Below are positions 43,332 to 52,100 of a stretch of DNA of 64,000 nucleotides, in pieces. Within the stretch, counting starts at the first letter, position 1, and each line of letters begins with the position of its first letter. The notes under the pieces are model-generated. The model was not told where the DNA came from and ran no database searches. It saw nothing but the letters and a program-made list of their open reading frames with translations. Source of the stretch: UBA2336 sp964419145 (GTDB taxonomy: Bacteria; Bacteroidota; Bacteroidia; Cytophagales; Cyclobacteriaceae); the NCBI GenBank assembly GCA_964419145.1, contig CAYQOM010000004.1, positions 1 to 64,000 on the forward strand, given 5' to 3'. The translations under genes were made by a program, and so were the position numbers.

Positions 43332-44339
43332 ATGAAAGAAAATACCGCTCGAAACATTAGTTTTTCATTCATCATTCCAGTCTATAACAGGCCAACGGAA
43401 GTAAGGGAACTATTGGAAAGCATGGCCAACCAAACGGTTAAGGATTTTGAGGCGCTTATTATTGAAGATGGTTCCGAAATAAAATCGGATAAAGTATATG
43501 AGGAATTTGAAAGCAAACTTGACCTGAAATATTTCTTCAAACAAAATACCGGTCCGGGTGACAGCAGGAATTATGGATTTAAAAAAGCGAGCGGTAACTA
43601 CTGTATTTTCGTTGATTCGGATTGCATTCTGCCCAGACAATATTTTGAGATTGTTCAACACACTTTGGAAAAAGATTATGCTGATGCCTTTGGCGGCCCC
43701 GACAAGGCACATGCTGATTTCACTATACTTCAAAAAGCAATAAACTATTCCATGACCTCCTTCTTTACCACAGGGGGAATACGGGGTGGCGGTGAAAAGC
43801 TTGCCAGGTTTCAACCCAGAAGTTTTAATATGGGTTTTTCCAGAGACGTGTTTGATAAAACGGGAGGCTTTCCCAATATCCGGTTTGCTAAAAGCAAAGC
43901 GGCTGGTGAAGATTTGGACCTCAGCATACAAATACAAAAACTTGGGTTTAAAACCGTACTGATACACGATGCCTACGTGTATCACAAAAGAAGAACGAGT
44001 CTAAAACAATTTTTCAATCAGGTTTTTAGTTTTGGCTATGCCCGAATAACCATTTACAAACGACATCCGGAATCACTCAAGCTTTTACACCTGGCCCCAG
44101 CTCTGTTTACGATTGGCATATTGGCCTTATTGATATTATCAATCATTCATTCACCTCTCTTGTTTCTTCCTGTACCCATTCATATGGCACTCATATTAAC
44201 TGACTCAAGCATAAAAAATAAAAACATCTTCATTGGTCTATTGTCGGTTGTAACAAGTTATACACAGTTATTTGGTTATGGACTTGGCTTCATTAATGCG
44301 GTTTGGAAGCATCTTGTGCTTAACAAAAAGAAATTATAA
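43332..44339 (+). CDS. GT2-family membrane glycosyltransferase
   Basis: The 335-residue protein has a GT-A catalytic domain (FSFIIPVYNRPTEVRELLESM, IIEDGSE, IFVDSDCILP, AGEDLDLSIQIQKLGF) and two C-terminal helices (about 260-280 and 283-305). It probably elongates a cell-surface glycan at the inner membrane. Its stop overlaps the next start (TAATG). Confidence 0.88.
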   Translation: MKENTARNISFSFIIPVYNRPTEVRELLESMANQTVKDFEALIIEDGSEIKSDKVYEEFESKLDLKYFFKQNTGPGDSRNYGFKKASGNYCIFVDSDCILPRQYFEIVQHTLEKDYADAFGGPDKAHADFTILQKAINYSMTSFFTTGGIRGGGEKLARFQPRSFNMGFSRDVFDKTGGFPNIRFAKSKAAGEDLDLSIQIQKLGFKTVLIHDAYVYHKRRTSLKQFFNQVFSFGYARITIYKRHPESLKLLHLAPALFTIGILALLILSIIHSPLLFLPVPIHMALILTDSSIKNKNIFIGLLSVVTSYTQLFGYGLGFINAVWKHLVLNKKKL

Positions 44340-45007
44340 TGCATCAAATCCGACTGAGTATGACGCCAACTTTAAAAGTAACAGAAAAAGAAAACTCAGT
44401 CATTGATCTGAATAGAATTGCGCATGTCAAAGTGAGGAGATTCCTACACGACTATAAAATCACCCACGCACAAGATTTCTCCCGGATAAAATCTATTTGT
44501 TACGATCCCAAAGACACAAGCTACTACACACATCAGGAAGTATTTGACTTCAATCATCCCATCGATCAGGTATGGCGTGCGTATAAAACCATAGATCCTG
44601 CACGAGCGTGGAGCGGAGACATGATTCATTTTGGATTCCAATACTCCCGGATTGATCACTCCGTAATTTATGCAGGCGACAACACCACCACCGGATTGCA
44701 AGCCGGGCAAGTACATATTCTTAACCTGAAATTGGCAGGAGGAGCCATTCAGCTCTGCGTAGGCCACGAAATAATAGAAGTGAACGAGGCTGAAAAATTT
44801 ATCAAAATCTGCTACCTCGAAAATTCAGCCTCACAAGGTTCACAGTTTATCCGCCTCACCTCAACGCCACAAGGAACCCGCGTTATTCACGATACCTGGT
44901 ACAAAAGTAACTCCTGGTTTCGCGACCGCATACTCTACCCTGGGTTGCATACCAAGGCTTTGAAGGAGTTTCATGGGAATGTACGGAGGTATTTGGAAAA
45001 AGAATAG
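44339..45007 (+). CDS. hypothetical SRPBCC-like protein
   Basis: A 222-residue soluble protein coupled to the glycosyltransferase by a TAATG overlap. The pattern EVFDFNHPIDQVWRAYKTIDPARAW ... GFQYSRI ... GQVHILNLKLAGG ... EVNEAEKFIKICYLENSASQGSQFIRLTSTPQGTRVIHDTWYKS resembles an SRPBCC/START-like lipid-cavity fold, but this is by shape only. Function unknown. Confidence 0.72.
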   Translation: MHQIRLSMTPTLKVTEKENSVIDLNRIAHVKVRRFLHDYKITHAQDFSRIKSICYDPKDTSYYTHQEVFDFNHPIDQVWRAYKTIDPARAWSGDMIHFGFQYSRIDHSVIYAGDNTTTGLQAGQVHILNLKLAGGAIQLCVGHEIIEVNEAEKFIKICYLENSASQGSQFIRLTSTPQGTRVIHDTWYKSNSWFRDRILYPGLHTKALKEFHGNVRRYLEKE

Positions 45008-45101
45008 AGCATACTAAAAGGGTTTGAATTTTAGTACTTTTATAAGTGAAATACAAGCAATTGCGTTTGGATGTTGAGCGCAATATTAATTTTTGATAAA
45101 G

Positions 45102-46925
45102 ATGGATTTAAAAAAAACTGTCAAAACATATCTGCTCGACAAAAACTCAGAATTTGCAATACTAATTAACGGTGACTGGGGCTCTGGTAAAACTCACTTT
45201 TGGAGAAATTATATAACGACAGAAATAACAAAGGCAAATTTGAGTCCTATATACATTTCTTTGTATGGGAATTCTTCCATTGAGACAGTTAAGAATCACA
45301 TTATTTCAGAAATAATCGCAAACACAACTGGCGGACAAAGCTCAATAGGAAAAGTAATATCTAAAATCAGTGCCCCCATCGGAAAAATCATAAGTAAAAC
45401 TAACTATCAAGAGCTTTTTGAGGCGGCAGTTTTTAACAATTATGATTTCAGTAAATCAGTTATTTGCTTTGATGATTTAGAACGAACTGCAATAGATGTA
45501 AAACAAATAATTGGATTAATAAACGAATTAGTTGCGAACAAGAAAGCAAAAGCATTGATCTTAACCAACGAAAAATACATTCAGGAGAATTCAGGTTTTA
45601 ATCTGGTCAAAGAAAAAACAATTGGACGCACGCTAAATTATAAAGCGGTTATAGGGGACATATTTGATGAACTTCTAAAAGCGACAAGTACCGACTCGAT
45701 ATTCCATCAATTTATAACGGTCGACAAAGAATATTTCATAGGGCTAACAAGTGAGTTTAATATTCAAAATCTTCGGACAATTAAATTCTGTTTGAATTAT
45801 CTATCTATAATATTCAATGAAGCCAAGAATGAGGTTGAATCTCTTAATAAGGTAAGGAAGCAAATAATCCTATTCTGCCTAATCATTTCAAATGAATATA
45901 GCGAGGGAAGGTTGACAAGTGAAGACAGTGAAAACCCTAAAGGAATTGACGAAATTGATGACACATACTACGGAAAAATGTTTAAACCGAGTATAAGCTC
46001 ATTCATTGAAAACCAATATGGTCAAACCCCGGTAGAAGAAGCCGAGGATGAACCTCCTTACTCTATTTCATTCTACAACCGTTATCTTGAAAAGCAAATT
46101 TCATTTTATTCATACTTTAAATCAATTTATAGTCTTATCGTAGGTGGTAGTTTTGATTACCACCTTTTTAAAGGTGAACTATCAAAAATTAAAGAGACCC
46201 CACCAATTAAAGAATCTCAACAAAAATTTCAAGAATTGGTAAACTACTCCTTTAGAGAATTGGAGGATGCTGATTTTATTAATCTTACAAATGACGTTTT
46301 GAAAAATATTGAATCAGGAGAATATCCAATTTATCAATACAGTCAATTAGGCAATTATTTTTACTTCTTTTCAAAACAAAGCCTTATTAAAACTACACCT
46401 GCCGAATTAAAGGTGATTTTTGATAAGGGTCTGCAAAAATCGAAAGAACATACTGAAGCTCATGAATTTTCAATGGAGCAAATGCTGCATTTTAGGGACC
46501 ACAATGAAGAAGTAGAGGAACTAAAGAAAAAGATAAAATCGATTCACGATGAGCTTATGGCTCAAAAACTAAAAGGAGAGTTAAATCAATTTATTTTATC
46601 CATAAAAAATGACAAAGAAGAACTTAAAGAGTGGTTCAAGAAATTTTATCCTAAACCAATATTTAGCATCCTTGACACTGACTTACTAACTAAGACAATA
46701 TCGGAATCTGAGAATAAAAATATTTGGTGGCTAATAGGAGAGCTTGACAATCGATATAACTCATCAAATATTAGCGACTTTCTAAAGGATGACAAAGACG
46801 GACTAACCAAACTAAGGGACAAATTAAAGGAATTAGAAATTGACAGGGAGACCCTACCATTAAAAAAACACATACTGACCGTTTTAATTGAAGTAATTGA
46901 AGGAATAGTAAAGAAATTGGAATAG
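45102..46925 (+). CDS. KAP-family P-loop NTPase
   Basis: The ATG at 45102 is preferred to an in-frame TTG at 45093. The 607-residue protein has Walker A INGDWGSGKTHFW and a Walker B-like SVICFDDLERTAID, characteristic of KAP NTPases. No membrane helices are visible, in contrast to many KAP proteins; the C-terminal half is charged and helical (RDHNEEVEELKKKIKSIHDEL). KAP proteins occur in phage defence and membrane-signalling systems, but this one has no named partner. The gene is visibly AT-rich compared with its neighbours and is followed by a long inverted repeat, so it looks transferred. Confidence 0.85.
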   Translation: MDLKKTVKTYLLDKNSEFAILINGDWGSGKTHFWRNYITTEITKANLSPIYISLYGNSSIETVKNHIISEIIANTTGGQSSIGKVISKISAPIGKIISKTNYQELFEAAVFNNYDFSKSVICFDDLERTAIDVKQIIGLINELVANKKAKALILTNEKYIQENSGFNLVKEKTIGRTLNYKAVIGDIFDELLKATSTDSIFHQFITVDKEYFIGLTSEFNIQNLRTIKFCLNYLSIIFNEAKNEVESLNKVRKQIILFCLIISNEYSEGRLTSEDSENPKGIDEIDDTYYGKMFKPSISSFIENQYGQTPVEEAEDEPPYSISFYNRYLEKQISFYSYFKSIYSLIVGGSFDYHLFKGELSKIKETPPIKESQQKFQELVNYSFRELEDADFINLTNDVLKNIESGEYPIYQYSQLGNYFYFFSKQSLIKTTPAELKVIFDKGLQKSKEHTEAHEFSMEQMLHFRDHNEEVEELKKKIKSIHDELMAQKLKGELNQFILSIKNDKEELKEWFKKFYPKPIFSILDTDLLTKTISESENKNIWWLIGELDNRYNSSNISDFLKDDKDGLTKLRDKLKELEIDRETLPLKKHILTVLIEVIEGIVKKLE

Positions 46926-46942
46926 TGAAAAATTAATACAGC

Positions 46943-47075
46943 GCCCAACAGCATGTTTGCGCTATGGCCGGGCGACCCGTTAATTTTTAATATTTTTATA
47001 AAACCAACGTTTGGTTTCGCGGGACAACCCGCGGCTTCAGAAGCCGGCCACATCGCAAACACAAATGTTGGCGGT
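46943..47075. repeat. large imperfect inverted repeat (accessory cassette boundary)
   Basis: The left arm at 46943-46972 (CGCCCAACA..GTTTGCG..TGGCCGG) pairs with the right arm at 47043-47075 (CCGGCCA..CGCAAAC..TGTTGGCGG). The centre is AT-rich with a second GC-rich hairpin. It lies between the KAP gene stop and the next gene. TGTTGGCGGT at 47066-47075 has its exact inverse ACCGCCAACA at 48102-48111 after the next gene. Confidence 0.7.
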
Positions 47076-47091
47076 AATTGTTACAGGACAG

Positions 47092-48096
47092 ATGGTGCCA
47101 AAAACATTAAATTATTTTTGTAGTAGCTTGATTGACCCATTTTTTGAGGTGTTCGAGATTTTGGACAATCCAAAACATATTGAATATCAAAATTTAAGTG
47201 ACGACCTCTTGAATCTCGACAAGTCCGAATTAGAAAATTATGTGACCAAACACAATGTAGACCGACTTCTTTCTAGAGCCGAAAATAAAGACCAACAAAG
47301 AAGAGCTTGGTTTCTAATTGACTTATTACAAAAGGGTATTGCAGAAAAACGACTTAGTATTTTGGTGACAAAAGGTAGGACATTACCGTATACGTCAGAC
47401 AACTTGAAAGATATTCCTATCGACCAGAACAATCTTATTTCAGTTAAAGAGCTTAGTGACTCACATTTTGGACTCTATCGAAACGAATACTTTTATCAAC
47501 TGACGCCATCAATTATTCAATCCAATTCAAGCTATTGGACAACAATAGCCCTATTTAAATTAGCAGCAGAACGAAAAATCGATTTCAAGGTTCGACTCGA
47601 CCCATTTATTGAAAAACACAAGGATGATTACAATCCAATGGTGTATAGAATGTGGATTTATGGGAGGCCTTTGGATTGGTCACGAATTAAGTCACTTAAG
47701 ACAGAGGAATTTGGACAATGGCTTGACGAAAGTCAGAAGAAAGATGTAGGCTTAACAGACTTCGTTTGGCGTCCTGACGAAAAGGAAGTCCACTTTACTT
47801 GTGAGGAACTACCAAGTAGCGAGTATGTTAAATATAGAGGTAGCCGATATTTCCATGCAATCTTTGACAAAAAGACTGGAAACATAATTCATTGTGACGG
47901 AGCAATTAGAGTATATGACGAGAACGAACTGCAAACAAGAAATCAATTTCATGTTAGAAATTCTGACGTAAGAAAAATAGGTAAACGTGTAAAGATATTC
48001 CAAATTGACGATGAATTACCGCAGGACGATTTCGGGACTTTGGCTGGAAACTTTTTTGTTTGGAATCAAGATGTACTGAATTATTTCGACAAGTAA
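47092..48096 (+). CDS. hypothetical protein in inverted-repeat-bounded cassette
   Basis: The frame is open from 47011, but that part lies inside the inverted repeat; the ATG at 47092 (MVPKTLNYFCSSLIDPFFEVF) is preferred. The 334-residue protein is soluble, with a helical N-terminal half and a beta-rich C-terminal half (YRGSRYFHAIFDKKTGNIIHCDGA ... VKIFQIDDELPQDDFGTLAGNFFVW). I recognise no domain. It is AT-rich and bracketed by TGTTGGCGGT and its inverse, consistent with a mobile cassette. A link to the preceding KAP NTPase is possible but unproven. Confidence 0.75.
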   Translation: MVPKTLNYFCSSLIDPFFEVFEILDNPKHIEYQNLSDDLLNLDKSELENYVTKHNVDRLLSRAENKDQQRRAWFLIDLLQKGIAEKRLSILVTKGRTLPYTSDNLKDIPIDQNNLISVKELSDSHFGLYRNEYFYQLTPSIIQSNSSYWTTIALFKLAAERKIDFKVRLDPFIEKHKDDYNPMVYRMWIYGRPLDWSRIKSLKTEEFGQWLDESQKKDVGLTDFVWRPDEKEVHFTCEELPSSEYVKYRGSRYFHAIFDKKTGNIIHCDGAIRVYDENELQTRNQFHVRNSDVRKIGKRVKIFQIDDELPQDDFGTLAGNFFVWNQDVLNYFDK

Positions 48097-48101
48097 CAAC
48101 T

Positions 48102-48153
48102 ACCGCCAACACCGTGTTTTTTCTTCGCAGAGTGTCCCGCATGGCACTCTGCG
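48102..48153. repeat. cassette-boundary repeat with hairpin
   Basis: ACCGCCAACA at 48102-48111 is followed by a perfect 9-bp hairpin, CGCAGAGTG ... CACTCTGCG (48126-48153), then GTAAGG. A nearly identical hairpin and GTAAGG occur at 49072-49113. The rest of the gap to 48332 shows no gene. Confidence 0.65.
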
Positions 48154-48332
48154 ATAAACATTGTAAGGTTGTTTAAAGTCTGAGTATCGCATCGTCTCTT
48201 CGAGAGACACTGCGAGGAAGGAATATCTGAATCTTGATTTAACCCGCTAAGGAGATACCTTAAAAAATTACCAGAATCCATACCAAACAAGATTGAACTG
48301 TCGTTAGGCTTCCAATCAATGTCCCCAACATA

Positions 48333-49046
48333 ATGCGAACCGGAATATTCATCCTGATAGCTAGTTGTCTAACCATAAAGGCAAATGCGCAAAACAAAAC
48401 CTATTTTGGCCTCGAATTTTCAGTGGCCAACGATATCTTTAAAATTACAGATACCGGAGACTACCTGAAACCCGTGCCCTTGTACAATGCTCAAGGTGGC
48501 ATATTTATCAGACAGGAGTTAGGACTGCACCTCTTTATTGAAAGTGGTGCAATTCTAAAGGCTTACAATGATGGGTTTGGGTTCAGAACCATCCCCTACT
48601 ATGGTGTAGGTAGCAGCGATATCTCATGGTTGCTACCCCTCCGCATAGGATTACGCGCCAACCTGTTGAAAGAAAGGCTATGGTTTGTTCAGGTTGGCGG
48701 ATACACCTTTGGGATTAATCCACCGTTTGGATACGGACTTGGTTATGGAACACAACGATCTACAACTACTACAATTTCTTATTCCTCCACAGAAAACCCT
48801 GATGTATCCCGGTATTTCTCACTATTTCAAATTGGTGCAGGCCTAGAGGTACAACTTTTTAAAGTTTTGTTATGTACGCTTTCAACAAGCTACTACACCG
48901 GAATAAATAATACCATGCAACTTGACATCATTTATACGGTGAATAATTCCACACCTTACAGCGGCACAGCCATCAGCAAAGGGGAGTTTTGGTGCGCTAC
49001 AATAGAATTGAGGTACCCGATCAGCAATTTTTGGATGAAGGATTAA
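48333..49046 (+). CDS. hypothetical outer-membrane beta-barrel protein
   Basis: The 237-residue protein has a signal peptide (FILIASCLTIKANAQ) and alternating amphipathic strands ending in aromatics (TYFGLEFSVAND, LGLHLFIESGAILKA, YFSLFQIGAGLEVQLFKVLL, WCATIELRYPISNFWMKD), as in small Bacteroidota outer-membrane barrels. No named family is clear. It lies between two copies of the CGCAG..GTG hairpin repeat. Confidence 0.75.
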   Translation: MRTGIFILIASCLTIKANAQNKTYFGLEFSVANDIFKITDTGDYLKPVPLYNAQGGIFIRQELGLHLFIESGAILKAYNDGFGFRTIPYYGVGSSDISWLLPLRIGLRANLLKERLWFVQVGGYTFGINPPFGYGLGYGTQRSTTTTISYSSTENPDVSRYFSLFQIGAGLEVQLFKVLLCTLSTSYYTGINNTMQLDIIYTVNNSTPYSGTAISKGEFWCATIELRYPISNFWMKD

Positions 49047-49071
49047 GAGGAAACATCTAGACTCTTTTCCT

Positions 49072-49166
49072 CGCAGCGTGTCCTGGAAGGCACTCTGCGT
49101 TAAGGATCGTAAGGATTTACAATGCCGTTGCTGGTGCCTGCGGCAGTCAGGTTCTTCACCAACAAC
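49072..49166. repeat. cassette-boundary repeat, second hairpin copy
   Basis: CGCAGCGTG ... CACTCTGCG (49072-49099) copies the hairpin at 48126-48153 with one arm mismatch. It continues into GTAAGG and GCCGTTGCTGGTG (49124-49137) with the inverse CACCAACAAC at 49157-49166, the same motif as after the genes at 686 and 1225. Confidence 0.65.
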
Positions 49167-49186
49167 AAACCTAACACCTGGCTACC

Positions 49187-52100
49187 TCACCTCCTCAACA
49201 ACACCTTCCCGAATCCATTTTTTAAAAATGTTTGTCCGGCCGGGATGGTAATAGGCACACGCTGGTTGTTTTTGTATAGTTCAAGTTGGTAGATGTACAA
49301 GCCACCTGGCAAGTCATTGCCGCTAGCGTCTTTTCCTTCCCATACTATCCGGTTGGTACCTACATGAAAAGAAGATAACGCATATGAACCGACAGCATTT
49401 CCGGTTGGTGTTATGATGTTCAGGCGCAGGTTATCGGGCAGTTCACCGGTTAGGACCAGATCAAACCTAACCACTCCGCTGGACGGATTGGGGTAAGGCG
49501 CCTGCAACACCACGCTGTTTTCAGTTGCCACTGTAAATGCAATGCGGTAAGGTGTTGCTCCGCTGCTGTTGTTACGTACATCGCGGGCTTCTACCTCCAG
49601 CACATAATCACCCACAGGTAAATTTTCGGGCGTGAACCGTACACGGAAATATTCGGTTTCAGTTTGCGGAAACCAGGCTACATCTTCCCGATCAAACGTA
49701 ATGTCGGTGGCCGTTGCAGCGCCCGGGTAAGTAAGCCGGATGCGCACGCCTTCTGTATCTGTCTTTTTGATAAACGAATTATCATCCCACAGTTTTATGC
49801 TGATTTCCGGATTGGCAGAAACAAAATCACCATTTATTAAATACCGTCCATCAACCGTAACATCGAGCACGGGCTCAAACTCATCGGCTTCTATGTTGAG
49901 GTAACGGCTCAGTTTGAGCACGTTGTTCTCGTAATACTGCTCCGGTAACACACGCGGATTGACAAATACATTCACATCGTTAAGACCAGCTTTGTTGAGG
50001 GTTTCCGTTGTTACCAAAAAATCGGTGGTTTGTGAAGGGGCAGGTGCTTTTATTTTAAAATACGTCCGCTCCATGCTTCGGGTGGTTTGGTTGAATACTT
50101 CCAGTTGCACGGTAAGGGAATCGGTAAATGTTTGCTGCGAAATATTGCGGAAGCTATACGGTGCACTCCACACCTCCCCTTCCGACAGCGTTTGTTGTGC
50201 TATAGAACCATTGAAGATCAACACACCTTCGGCCACAGGCGTGTAAAACACCAGCCACTGATTGAGTTGTGGCGGGGTGAGGTTGATGGCATCCTGGGTG
50301 TTGTAGCGTACTTGCAGATAAGGGTATACAGTTGCATCAATGCCCGATAAATCAACCGTCCCGTTTACATTACTCAGCAATTCAGTTTCCTCACCTTCCA
50401 GGTTTACACCGATCACATCAAAACCATACACATCGGTTTGCGGCAATTCTGAAATCTCCGCATGCGTAACCAGTTGCTGCCACTGTTGTGCCGGACCGAT
50501 CAGCGTAGAAGTCATCGTTCCGGAATCAAACCTTCCGGTAATTGTTCCACTTACAGTCAACTCCTGCACATCCGGTGGTGCCGCTACGGGCCTGAAAAAT
50601 TTAGCGGTACCAATCGCTGCACCTTTGCGCGCATAAATCACGATGGGCTCACCCGGTTGCACCGCATTGAGTTGCGCCTGCGAAATACCTAAAGCCTCAA
50701 ATTGTTCTTTCACGGCAACCGGCCACAACGCCACACCCGGATCACCAATGGTAAACAACACCACCGAATCGCCTTCGGGTACGTTAAGCATGTATTGAAA
50801 GATATCGTTACCCAAACCGGTTTGCAGTTGCGCGGCTGTAAAACTGTTGATCACCTGCGGTCGTCTGCCACACGCACGGCCATCAAACGGATTAAACAAA
50901 ACAGCGGTGTAGGGAATAATCGATTGCTTATCAAAGGCAATCAGGTTGATGGTGTTGTCGCGGCATTTGATGCCCACATCTGCCGGATTGTATTCTGCAT
51001 TGTTAATCTTCACGGACACATCGGTGTGCGGAGCGGGGTGGTTGCTGCCGAAGGTGAGGATGTCCAGCGTTAAGGATGACTCCACATAATTCAGCAAGCG
51101 TATCGATTCATCTCTTACCAGTCCAACACTTTCATTTTTCAAGTATTGCGGAAAATGGAGTTGTGCCCAACCTACCGGTGAATTTTCAATGTAACTAAAC
51201 GATGATGTTACCCATTCCGCCACCTCTCCTTCCTGCGGATCGGTAAAGCGGGTGCGCCAGTAATACGCGAGTGAATCCTGCGTAAGCAGTTCAAGCGGCT
51301 GTTCAGCAATAACCCCGTTAACGGTAAAACTTTTCAAATAGGGACTGTCGAACGTATGCATGGTGTCAACCTGCACATCAAAATTTCGGGCAGCGCCCAA
51401 TACATCCGTACTGGAAAAGGTTAGGGTTACATTCGGCTGGTTTACGATGGCATAATCGTATGGAAAAAGATTTTTGGTTACGTTAAGCGGAATAAACAGG
51501 TTATACGATGCCGCATTATTATCTTCATTCAATTCACCAATCAATGCGAATGGATCCACTTCAATCTGAAAAATATTGTTACCGAATCCTTTGTTTCGTT
51601 CCTGCCGGATAGTGAATGCAAGTGTATCCCGATATAACACAGGGGCATACAAGGTATCATATACTTCGGTGGAGTTATCGTTATAGATTCGCGTTATGCG
51701 TACGTGTATGGAATCCTCTTTTGCGCGACCAAAATTTTGTGCAATAATATTTAACGTGAAGGATTCACTGAGTGCGGTAATCGGTTCGCCATCAGTTGAG
51801 GTGGCAAATACGTTCGTGTTGTTTATTTCATAATCGGGTTTACCGGCTCCAAACACATTTACAGCCGGGTCACCCAGCAGCAACATCTGACTCACTTGCG
51901 TAAGATTACCAACGGTAGCAGGCTGTACCTGCATGTAGCGCCTGGCCACCTCCTGCTGAATGTCGCCCACACCTCTGCGTATGAACACTGAATCGCCAAA
52001 CGCAACGTTATAGAAAAACTCAGAGTACAACCGCAACGTGTTGGAATACCCAAACGAGGTATGCGCCATAAAACCGGTTGAACCTTTATTGGCCGCCAAC

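Noticed and set aside
46943..47075. Integron attC site
   Set aside because: The layout is similar but the core sites do not match RYYYAAC/GTTRRRY on both arms and no integrase is present; reported as an unexplained inverted repeat.
47011..47091. Longer start of the cassette protein at 47011
   Set aside because: This part lies inside the inverted repeat, is Pro/Arg/Gln-rich and unlike the remainder, so the ATG at 47092 is preferred.
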